From Styela clava (lineage: Eukaryota > Chordata > Ascidiacea > Stolidobranchia > Styelidae): 64,000 nt of DNA. Both the position numbers and the translations under genes were made by a program. Positions 35,721-47,500 of the stretch are shown in pieces. The notes below the pieces were generated by a model. The model ran no database searches. It was not told the origin of the DNA and was given only the letters and a program-made list of their open reading frames with translations. The stretch spans positions 7,647,383-7,711,382 of the forward strand of contig NC_135252.1 of NCBI RefSeq assembly GCF_964204865.1, written 5' to 3'. Positions within the stretch are counted from its first letter, which is position 1. Each line of letters opens with the position of its first letter.

Positions 35721-36157
35721 GATTTAGCATTATTTATGAAATCTATAAAGTCAAACTCGACTTTTAAATAGAATTCGACTTGACTTGGCAATCGAATTTG
35801 CTGGGACTCGGACCGGTGATATGTAGCCCCAATTTTATGGGGTATTCCATACATCCCATTCATCAAGGCTTTGAATAAGAAGTTACTAATACATCTGCTA
35901 TGCATTTCAGAAAAAAAGTTATGAGTGTTCCCATAAATATGTGCGATTAATTCACATGATGATATCAACTTTCCTTCATCCTGAATTGAATGCAATTATA
36001 TCGTTCTTAACCTCGATGTTTATGCGAAATAAAAACAACAGCAGTGGAAAATGATATTATGTTTAATTATACCACACACATAACACAAAGGAAAGAGATT
36101 TGAACTGTCATTTATTAATATTTTTTTCTAATCACTTATAGTCATAACATATTTTAA

Positions 36158-36702
36158 TTATTTGCTTATAGCTTTGAAGTTTATGCTCAGATGTCTCAGC
36201 TCTGGAAGGAGTTTCTTCTGATGATATTTTAATTGTTTGACCATACGGCGGGTTCTTTTTTGAAATTTAGGTCCATGTTCACTTCCACCTTCATGCACCA
36301 AAACCCCAGCTGCGTGAACCATTTCGTGTATTATTATTCCCAACCTTTTCTCCCTAGATTTGATAAAAACGATTGAGAAGTCTTTATATATCGAAACTTA
36401 TTTATCCGTTTCCTCTGGCTCATTTTTTGACGACTTCATGAAAATGTTTCGTAAAGCTTCGAAATGTATCCCTGTGGATTCGCAGTCGTCGCAAGTCCAT
36501 TTCGAATCTTCTTCGGGGTTTATTTCAGGAGGTTCTCTTAGACATTTTCTGTGAAACTAAGTTCCGCATGCCAGGCATTTATGCATTTTTCACCGTCGTC
36601 AGGCATACGGCAACCGCAAAACATGTCACAAAACCATGTAAATGTTGGGTTTTCAAATCCAATTCTCGATTCACAGCAATGTTGAAATAAAGCCTCCATC
36701 TA
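36158..36702 (-). pseudogene. Decayed PHD-finger plus SprT-like metalloprotease gene
   Basis: Minus strand. A frame from an ATG at about 36702 encodes WFCDMFCGCRMPDDGEK. After a frameshift near 36560 it continues KCLACGT(stop)FHRKCLREPP and WTCDDCE, which together read as a C4HC3 PHD-type zinc finger. A second stop near 36400 separates this from VSIYKDF and GIIIHEMVHAAGVLVHEG, then SEHGPKF: an HExxH zinc-protease motif with a downstream third His, as in SprT/Spartan/GCNA domains. It ends at 36158. One frameshift and two in-frame stops make it a fossil unless unseen introns remove them; I found no GT/AG solution. I do not know a named family with exactly this order. Confidence 0.65.
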
Positions 36703-36895
36703 ATGATTCTTGAAGCAATTGAGTGGAACATGGTGTATGTTTTGTTGATTGATCTGCCTTCCAGCGGGGTCTACTTCGTGACTCAAAATTACGGACAATG
36801 AATTTATACAATAAAACTGAGAATACATAACAAGTGAAAGTGATTATATCTGAGATACCTTGCCGACAATCCAACCTGAAATATAGGGTGTCCAT

Positions 36896-39459
36896 GAAGT
36901 TTTATCATTTTACCAATGGCTATTACATAGGTAGGTAATTAAGTGTAAATAAAAGTTGTTATTGTGCGCTCTGGAATATATTAGACGGCACCAACGACTA
37001 ACATGGACGCCACTTAACGAAAAAAAAAATAGCAAAATTACTAATGAGCATTAGTTAAGCTTCATTATCGGGTTTACCGTCACAATAATATACCCAGACA
37101 ATCATACCCTACTTTCAATATATTAAAAAATTCGAAACAGAAATTTAATAATTTTTCCGAAAAAATATCATATCGTCACGCTAATAACCAAATTTGCGTA
37201 AGTCATTTTTGGCGATTTTGAGTTTTTTTTTTGTAAAATAGGTATTTATGTTATGCTGCGCACCTGTCTGTTAACTCAGATTTTATTGTAAGAATTCCGA
37301 AACCTGAAAAAATGGAGAATTAGTATGACATGTACATTTGTGCAATTGTTTCGTCATAATGAATTATCATTGTTACCGCAGGACTATTGTGACGTCACAA
37401 AGGCAAAATAACCTCGGCGAAGTATTTTCGAGTTTTTGTATCTCGGATTCTAGCTTAGCGCGTATTAATTTGAATTTAAACTACAGTATAGGAAGACGTG
37501 CACTTGTGATATTCACTGTCCGAGTCCAATTCACCTTGGTTGGCTTTTATATTGGGTGCATTGCTGTTTTATTCTTTATATTTAATCTTAGTCTTATTTC
37601 GGTGGGTGTGCAGAGCGTGTTATATTGATGAAATATATATTTTTAAACATAAAAAATAATGTAATTGAAACTGATTAGCTATTTTGGGGATTAGACATTG
37701 TAGATACTGAGAATTACATTCGTTTTTGGAATGTTTAGTTTCCAGGACTGGTGCATATAGTAAAGTTGCAAAATTGCGTATGTCCCCAAGTCATTGACAC
37801 ATTTCTGACTAAGTCACAGTGCGTTAATTAACTGCTTCATACAAATTAACTCAAATCCGGCAACAATCAAAAAATTGAACCATGACAAATTATTGACTCT
37901 CAATGGCATAACAATATCATTAGGAAGTTTTTTATGTTTTTCTCAAAACTGCTAAATATGAGTTACGCAATTCGGTTATTAGCGTGACGATATTTAAAAA
38001 AAACGATTGGAAATGTTTATTGATAAATGGAAACTGGAAAAGAGCAATTTTGGAAAAAGTTTTATAGTTACTCATAGCCATAAACAATCAAAATTGTATA
38101 AGGCTTTGGGTACTCGTGAAGTGTGTGCACCAAGATGTCGCACAACCTGAACCCTAACCTTGTGCACAACCTGAGTTCAGGTTGTGCGCCATCTTGGTGC
38201 GCATACTTCAGGTCGTCAAGGCTTTGTTTAATGAAAGTTCCATAGATTGCCTTTTACCCCATTGAAACAACTCGAACAATTTAAGCCACATGTTTTGTGT
38301 TTCTAGCTATATTTTATCGGTGTACATCACCCACACATGAATATGCATTTAATGCTACATACCGTCAATATGATGATAAATATCATTATGATAAATACAG
38401 GAAAATCACAAAAACAACATATAAAATGATTTGATTTTAAAATAAACATTGCCGCAATCAGAAAATGGTTTGTTTTTAATTTTCTATAAGATTTGCGCTT
38501 GACCTATTCAGTTTGAAAAAGTATTCAGACATAAACTGGTACTTCCATAAACAGTTTAACAGTTACGTTTCCTTAATAATTTACATTGAATAATCAAAAT
38601 CTAATAAATACTGCCTCACTTCTGAAAATATACTCTGAAGTTCACAAATATGTTGAATCTTGTAACGCATTATCGCTTTTATATTTCTCTATTTTAATGT
38701 TGTTTCCACGATTTAAATTAATTTTGAACTCAATCTATATCTTCAATGATTATTCTGAACTGAATTATATGTGATTCGGAATCATGGGGCAAATTTAAGT
38801 CAGATGTGTTTTTCTAACGTTTCGTAGGAGCATAGCAAGAATTCTTTGAACAAACATACTTATGATAAAAAAGCAACCGCAAGTAAACATACACAGTGAG
38901 AATCGCGCCTGGTATGTTGAAGAATCAATGAAACTTTTGAATGCATCATTAACAGTGGGGAACTTGGATGATAAAGCTGATTGAAAAGTATCCAGCGGAT
39001 TTATATTGAGTAATTTATCACTGATCACATCACATTTTTTATCACTGATATGTTAGCAGTTTTTTTTATTTCATTCGTGCCTTGGCGGGTCACGAATAAA
39101 ACGCGGTAGATCACTTTGTTACCCGCGGGTCAGTGGTTCGCCATCTCTTCTTTGGGCCCAAAAAGTTTGATCGATTCTTGTGCTACTGATGTTCTAACAT
39201 TCGAACAAAAAAACTGTCGTGACTTCAGCTATTATTATTCGCGAATACGCGATCAAAGCAACTAGGGAGTGGACCAGTAGATGATAAAAACATCAATGTG
39301 CTAATCTCAAGTATGAGTAAATCTTTAACACGTAGTAGTTTTTCACTTTTGAACAAATCCGCAACACTATCTCTCCGACCCCTATCAAAAGACATGATAC
39401 TAAAGAACTGATTACACTTTGAATTTTTGCTATAATACCTTTTTGACCATGCATTCAAG
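36896..39459. other. Gene-free stretch
   Basis: No coding region supported. TATAGGGTGTCCATGAAG at 36885-36902 resembles one end of a mariner-type element without a partner. A foldback lies at 38108-38213. Otherwise AT-rich sequence with nothing recognised. Confidence 0.4.
38108..38213. repeat. ~105 bp palindromic foldback element
   Basis: Left arm GTGCACCAAGATGTCGCACA and right arm GTGCGCCATCTTGGTGCGCA are inverse copies, with CAACCTGA-type words mirrored inside. It shares the CCAAGATGG core with the foldback at 5889-6080. A single-stranded or transcribed copy would form a long hairpin. Confidence 0.7.
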
Positions 39460-41004
39460 CAGTGTTCCCTCTAAGAAAATTTTACACTGCGCAAATATTG
39501 TTTTTACTGAGCAAGACTGTTTTAAGGCTGAGCAGAATCCTAAATTATTTGCAACTTTTGTGAAATGTAGTAATAGTAGCTTATTATGTATTGTCGGAAT
39601 GCGAACAAAGCACAAGTTTAACAAAAATAGCTTCTCTTTGTTTTCGTGCCTTTCCAAGGTTTATACATTTTGACCATGTTTGTTGTGTTTATTGCTGAAT
39701 CAAGCGACAATCATCCAGACTACAATACTTGATGTACAATCTCGACATTTTTGTTGTTGAAATATCATTGCTTTCATCAAAATCAGAGTATGAAATTTTG
39801 CTTGTCTTATGCTCCGCATGATTTCCTCCCTGGCGACGAAGTCTAATTTATTAATTTGCGGGACAACAGCTTGGCACGTGGTGGAACACTATCTATGTGA
39901 GGCTTCATTTCACTTGACGGGGCTTTCAAAACTTCACTTTCTTCAGCGGTCGGTATTGCGGTGAAAAAGTTCGAACAACCTCCTCTTGCTTCCACGTTTC
40001 GCTTTTGAGTTAATACATCTAGTGCGTCAATGTGCTTTTTCTAATTTAAATGGCGTTTTTAATAGTCAACTTCTTATTCCCTCCCATGATTTTCCTTTTC
40101 CAAATCACTATCAGGTGCCACTTCCCGACAAACTTTGTGGATTATCACATTCCTTGACGTGGAATAGCAATAAATTTCGCAACGTTTAGCAGTTGTTTTA
40201 GCTTATGCATACCGGTATCAAGATTGCAAATTAGTGTCGAACACCTCACTGTTGTATTTAGCCATTCCACTTTAAAATTAATTCCCTTATTTTTAGCTTT
40301 ACTTCCTTGAATAAACATTTCACTCACACGTCAGAAAAAGAAAACTAGTATATTATTGGTTTTGGTTAATATGCTGAATATGTAAACGCTTAAAACTTTT
40401 TTTTAGTAATTTCTGGTGAAACATACTTACAACATTGCTATATAACATGGGTATCATTCAGTATAAGCTCATGGCCACGTGTGTACCAATCTAGAGATTT
40501 GAGAGCCGACAGTGCTAGCACTCGCTTAAACTCGGCCCTTCTTCAAATTCCAACTAGTTTAGCCTGACCATACGGCTACGAGCAACCAACAAATATCCTG
40601 TAACAAACAATGGGCACTAGCTTTGCAACATTTGATATCTATTCAAATTCTGAACCATCCCATATCTTCATCTGTTTGATTACACTACGGACAATAACAA
40701 GATTTTGCCGGGTCGACAACACGAAGTTCAGAGCGCGCGATGAAAATTTTGAAAACCGACCCACGCTGGCATACAGAAATCAAGGTATACGTGACAGACA
40801 CGTGTGTGACATCACAATGCCTAGTGTTAACCAGAATACTGTACGCGTGAAACATAAAACGAGCATTCTAGTTGAGCGTTAATATAAATGACATATGAGC
40901 CACGATTTAAAAACGAAATGTTGCAGCAACTGCGCGAGAATGAGATTTTACTGCGCAAATGTTCTGGTGGTACTGTGCAATTGCGCAGCTTAGAGGGAAC
41001 CTTG
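39460..41004. mobile_element. Non-autonomous hAT element (1.5 kb)
   Basis: The ends CAGTGTTCCCTCTAAG and CTTAGAGGGAACCTTG are inverse complements apart from one or two bases. Flanks are CATTCAAG (39452-39459) and CATCCAAG (41005-41012), an 8-bp duplication with one mismatch. TGCGCAA words lie inside both ends. No transposase frame recognised. It sits just beyond the 3' end of the hnRNP M-like gene. Confidence 0.85.
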
Positions 41005-41295
41005 CATCCAAGTGTTTATACAATATCGTATATTACTTTCTATTCTAGTTGATATCAAGAATCGTAACTTTGGCTTCCAGTCAAAAAAATTAGGACTTGA
41101 TCTCAAGAACCAACTCTAATATAGAGATTTTCACCACAAAAACACTGTGCCTTGTTTAAAAATTAAACCCCTAAAAGTACCCCACCTAACTTGAAGACCC
41201 CAGTCGTGGCACTTGCTACTAGAGAAAGGAAGCTTTACGAGATCGTTTCACAGTGCATGCATATTCTAGACATTTTTTAATAAAAAAACGAATCT

Positions 41296-41301
41296 TTTAT
41301 T
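41296..41301 (-). terminator. Candidate poly(A) signal of the hnRNP M-like gene
   Basis: Minus-strand AATAAA about 250 nt after the stop codon at 41551-41553. It lies between the last exon and the hAT element at 39460-41004. Confidence 0.4.
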
Positions 41302-41550
41302 TTAAATTTCTTACAGGTTATATATGCAAAGCATCGAGATGATACATTCCTTCCAACTTGTTCATTGCAACTTCTTTCCCGAAGCACAATACCTAAAACA
41401 ATTAAACACCTTATCTGGCATTGGATATTTTAAAGTGAATCATTCACCAACAAATTCCTCTAAATATTGTCCTCAAGAGTAGAGTGTCTATTAGTTGTTT
41501 GACAATCCAAACATAGTTTTCAACTGTCGAAAAATATGCATCTTTCAGCT

Positions 41551-44500
41551 TTATCGCCCTCGTCCATATTTGTCATCAGTTAATTGAACTTCAATTCTTC
41601 GACCATCAACTTCTGCACCATTAAAATGTCCTACAGCCAGAATTGCTTCTTCTGGTGTTTCATAATGAACAAATCCATATCCTTTAGAACGGCCATTATC
41701 GGTTTTAATGTCAGCAAATGTTACGTTTCCTGTCAGAAATAGAGGATTATGAAGGCGGGGTTACATTGCATCCTGCCCAGCATGTTTGGCGAATGAAATA
41801 TCGGAAAACATTTTCGAAATACAGAACACTCTCAAGTTGTAGAGTTAGTTGATCTAAAACAGGGGTTCCTAAACCGCGGCCCGCGGGTCGATTACGGCCC
41901 GTGTATCGATTTAAAATGGCCCGCCGGAGTTAAGTGAAAAAATTTAACGGTTAAACTTTAACCGTGAATAAATGCTAATACGTTTAACGCTTCATGTATT
42001 TAGATACCGCCAATGATCAGTTATTGAATCAATAATTATGATCAGCTGATGCGCGTATTTAAAAATTCAATGCTAAATTCATACAAAAGTCAAATAAACA
42101 TGTTTAAAAAAATGAATCTAATGAAAGTGAATCCACGGTGTTATCCAGTTATATTGTAGCCCACAAAATCACTAAAAAGAATCGCTCGTTTGTTGAAGTG
42201 GAATTTTTCCGCGAATGTATGCTGCAAGTTTTGGAAGTCATTTCTCCCGATTTAAGAAGTTAATTTTTCAGCATCAGTCTTTCTAACAACACAATTATGA
42301 ACCTTAACAAAACAAAACTTCGGTCCGGACTGCTTGACAGATAATCACTTGAATGCGTTGTTGCGAATATAATGTACTGAATTGGAGCCACGTAAAGAAC
42401 ATCTGCCCTAATTACACCTACAAAAATATATAATTGGTATATACAAAAATAAACAACCAAATCATGTTGGCATTTCGTTTTTTTATACTTATTTACATTG
42501 GGATGTTTTTTGTGCAACAAAACAAGCCATAAGTAGCCTCATTTATACGAAGCCGTATATTTCAGATGAGCAAGTAACTTCAATCAGTTATCATAACAAA
42601 CTGCGATGCTAGGTGTAATAATATCAAGCTTGCAGTCTATTTTAGTGCCTAATTTTTAAAATTTTCTCAGCCGTGGCGTCGAGCTCTTTTTGTCGCTCAC
42701 CTTTTCTGGCCCGCGAATATCCTTTAGCTTCGAAATTTGGCCCGCGGTCAATCAACTTTGGGAACCTCTGATCTAAAACAAGGGTTCCCAAAGTTGATGG
42801 ACCGCGGGCCAAATTTCGAAGCTGAAGGATATTCGCGGGCCAGAAAAGGCGTGACAGCACGGCAGGTGTTTCGGGCGCACTAAAGCGCCTGAGAAAATTG
42901 GCTACTTATGGCTTGTTTTGTTACACAAAAAAAATCCCAATGTATACATAAAAAAAACGAAATGCCAACATAATTTAGTTGTGTATTTTTGTATATACAT
43001 GTTATTAGGGTTGGCTCGAAATCAGATGCTCAAACGTGGCTCCAATTTATTACATTGTATTCGCAATAACACATTCAAGTGATTATCTGTCAGTCTGAAC
43101 ATAAGTTTTGATTTGTTAAGGCTCATAGTTGTGTTGTTAGAAAGACTGATGCTGGAAAATTTAATTTTTATATCAGGAGAAATGACTTCTAAAACGTGCA
43201 GCATACACTTGAGGAAAAATTCCTTTCAGCAAACGACAATTCTTTTTAGTGATGTTGTGGGCTACAATATAACTGGCCAATAACGTGGATCCAATTTCAT
43301 TCGACATTTTTTTGAACATGACTTTTGTATAAATTTAGCAATGAATTAAATTTTGAAATACGTGCGTAACTGACCATAATTTGAAGAATGCTTAGTCTCA
43401 TAATGGCACTTAATATTGAATTCCTTTACAACTGGAATATTTTGTTGGCAAGGATGACAAATCGTCTGATTCTTTTCAATAAAGAAATGAGAAGGCTGCC
43501 ATGTCTGTTTCCTGTGTCTAGTTTTCGTTTTTTTACATCTTTAAGCTTTCCTAATGTAGGGCTGATACCTAAAATAGTGCCATATGTAATCCTAATACCG
43601 GTACTTATAATTGAGATACCGGTATAATTGAATTGTTACGAATATACACAAGCTTAAATTGTGATAATGATGTAACAATTGGCGGTATCTAAAAAGCAAA
43701 AAGGTAAACTCATAATGTATTAAACATATTAGTATTTATTTAGTTAAATTTGGCGGGCCATTTCAAATCGTTAAGGCTCGCGGTTTGGGCACTCCTGATC
43801 TAGCAGTTGAATATTCATGAATACTGTTATTGTACAAAACCAATTAAAGTTTTGATGTTTAGGCTCATGTCTTTGTAGATATGCTAGTGCTCAAGTTTTT
43901 TTCAGGACGACCCCAAGCACAACTTTCAAGTGTCCAGTGTGACCCCAGGTCAATATATATATTTTTCATGAAACTTTAAGAGCTTCTTTCACTGGACTTT
44001 TGAGTTTAGTCATGTGGTGGTATTAAGTGAAATAAGCTAAAACCAAACAGTGATTTCACAATAAGCACGTACATTTTCTATAGCATGAGCATAGAGCAAT
44101 GCTGATGGGCCTGTTTTACAGTAAGTCATGGTGCAAACTGCTAAATTTAAATAGTTGTCAAATCTTAAGATGATTTGTACATCCATCCTCTACCATACCT
44201 CAGCGACCCCATGACCTGTTTGCGACCTTACCTACCCTACCTATAACTCCGACCCAATTTGGGGTCCCCTGTGCTAGTGTTTAACATTTTCATGCGTTGC
44301 CTCATGTGCTTAACATTTTTATGTGTTACCGTATGAAAGGTATAAAATTAGTTTTAGGAAAATCAATAGTGCCCAAATTTCAACCTCAGATAAGCTAAGA
44401 ATTAGGTCTGAAACATACCAACTCTAGAAAATATTTCTTTCAGCCTTTGCCATTGCAAACTGAATGGAAGATTTCTGATGAAAAGTGAGGTTTTTGGATC

Positions 44501-47500
44501 CCTATCACCACCTCTTCCATGATTGCTACTCCTTTTCAGTTCATTAGCTGAGCTCAAACTTCGATCCAGATCCCGTATTCTGCTGTCAACACGTGCTATG
44601 TCCCTGAACATTTACGTTAAGTTACAAAAATAGATACGGGTGAACATGCTGCCAGTCCATCCTTTATTTTATCAAAATAAGGATGGCGATAAGAGTAGGG
44701 TATCATTGAGCTAGACTGCTAGAGTAATCACCAAAAAATACCTGTTGTCTCAGTGGTAGTGACGAAAAATTTATCATCATGAAATGAAAATTTTCAGACT
44801 AAGAAATGCATCATAGACAACAGGATATGAGATAAAGCAAATGAAAGGATATTCACTAATGTTTGGAGAAGTATATGAAAAATGCCATTTCTTACATTTC
44901 TATTCGATCTCTATCTGTCATTTGTAATCCTGTCGATCGGCTACCATTACTGTATTGTTGATTTCCCAGTCTATTACTGCTGCTTGAAGAATTTCCTCTC
45001 ATGGAATCATAGACATTGGTACCTATTTATAAATATACATTAAGTACATGATGTACATGGTCAATACCTCAGTCAATTGGAACATATTAAGAAAGTACAA
45101 AACTTTTGTGTAAAGCATCCAAAATTACTAAACTTTTGCGTACAAGACAATCATACTCTAAATACACTTTTTTATTTTCGTGTATTAGTAATTGAAGAAT
45201 TTATCATCTATCGTTTCGGGTCACTCTGTATGATAGCACTGTCTAATTATTCCTAAGGTTGCCTAATAGACAGGTAATCCATAAGAATCTGATTAAGCAT
45301 TATAGATGGAAATGTATGATGAAAAAGGTGATATTTGTACACCTAAATATGAACATTCCAGGTAAGAAGATGCAGCACTCAACTTCATAACAAGCGCAAT
45401 CGAAAAAGTCCATTTTCACAGCAAATATTAGTACAGGGAGTCCTCGGGTTACGACGGTCGCGACTTACGCTGTTTCGAGGCTACGAACGCGCACTCCATA
45501 ACGATGTTTCGAGGTAACGAATGTATAAAAATATAAAAGATAACACTGTACTGTAATATCTAAGCCCTTAAACTGGATCATTGTGATCAAGAAAATCTGT
45601 GCTTTGGGCTCATTGGTTTTCGTCATTTACATCGTGAATGACGTAGTAGACAATTGCGACATATTACGATTATGAACGACTAATCACTAAGCTTCAGTCA
45701 CATGGTATACAGTTTCAGTGATACTGTACGGCGTACGCCATTTTGGTTGTTTAAGCCGGGTTTTCGTAACTTCTTTGATCGTTTTTTTTTTAACTTTTTG
45801 CCCTTTGTTATGGACTCAAAGCGTAAAACAGATGTTTCTGATACAGTACGATATGTATAGAGTAATTTATGTATTGTACAGTATAATGTTCCGACTTGCA
45901 CTAAAATTCGGGTTACACCGCTTCTCAAGAACGGAACAACGTCGTAAGTCGAGGACTCCCTGTATATCGTACTAATCAATTATTTATTTTATAAAAAAAT
46001 CTGGAATATTCAGCTATTGTCTATGATTCCAAGAAACTTACGTGAATGCTGTGGTAGTAAGCCAGAACTCATAAGACTTGTCAAGCTTGCAGCCAATGGT
46101 GACTGTTTAGAGTTCAAAGAAGAAAGTTTAAAACCGAGAGAGTCCTGAACAGGCGGTTGATTCATCGGCTTAAGAAGACCTGGTATTCCAGACAAGTTTC
46201 TTCCAGCTAAAAAGATTGGAAATCATAAACAGTGTTCACTTTCAGTATTGAAACTATGTATAGTACAGGTAATTTGATATTATTGTTATAACATTTAGAG
46301 TCTATGCTTCACATCAGGGGTGTGCAACCTTCAATAAAGGAGGGCCAGATACAAATAACTAGCTGAAACTGCAGGCCGCATCTTTACTTAACATAGGCTT
46401 TCTAATACTTGTGGACACAATCTTATGACATGCGTTGTTCGCTTCGGCTCAGGTATATATGCTTTGCACAAGTGATTGGAATTACTCGCACATACTAGAT
46501 TAAAACCTCATTTTGCGGGCCGCACACCATTGGGTTGCACATTTCTGCTTTTCATCATGAATCCCATAACAATATTGAAGGGTTCATGTCAAAATAATCA
46601 ATGACAATTGGGATTAAAAACGTTAAAATAAGAATTTGAAAAGTAGTCAATTTAGTAGAAATTTCAATAATAGTAGATTCAACTGATTTTTAAACATATA
46701 TTTTAAGTTATTAGTTTCTTTGATCCATCCTCTCATAATGCTTGTGTCTCTTCTTTAAGAATACACAATGTCAATTGTCGAAATTCACTGGCCTTTTAGA
46801 AATTACGCGTCAAAATCATAAAACGACAACTTGATGGCCATACAGACAATATATTTAAAAAAAATACATACAATTCAAACCACTTTCAAGGAGTTTTTTC
46901 TTAGCTGCCAACATTTCTAGTTCCACAATATCCAAGTTGCTTTGAGAAGGTGCTGTTAAACAATATCAATATAGATTACGACATCAAAATGAATTTTGCA
47001 TTTTTTAACTACGGCAGGTATATTTTAACTGTAGGAAACTATAATTGCAATAAGCAAAAGCCTACTGCAATAGTTATCACTTTTCCTATGGCAGTTGTGA
47101 AAATTACCGTAATTTTGAGATAGTCTCAGTCTAAAAGCAACTTGATAGATGGGTTTCTGTTGGAATTTTTCAAGATTTATGAAGAATTACTAATGATTTC
47201 ATCAAGATTTACCATATGTGAATCTGTAGCAATAGCTATTGATTAATTATTATTCTAAGGAAATACATTAGTTTAATGATTGTGGGATTTAATATGTCAA
47301 TGCATTTATTACACATGATATATATAGTTAGATGGGAATGAGTTGGAAAATTTGTAGACCTTCAGAAGTAAAAAGAAAAAAAAATAACTACCAGTGAGGG
47401 ATTCCAGTTGGGGAAATTCAGTGAAGCAAATTAAAATTTGTTGTCTCAGTGGTAGTGACGAAGATAATATCATGTTACAAAAGATATTCTTTTGTCATAC

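Noticed and set aside
36158-36343. The 61-residue HEMVHA frame as an intact small gene
   Set aside because: It starts inside the SprT-like domain and the required upstream part is interrupted by stops and a frameshift, so it is a piece of a decayed gene.
44741-44824. Short element with inverted ends GTTGTCT/AGACAAC taken as a miniature transposon
   Set aside because: The three copies have no target duplications, sit only in introns of one gene, contain C and D boxes in the sense orientation of the host and keep an 18S-complementary guide; a snoRNA explains all of this.
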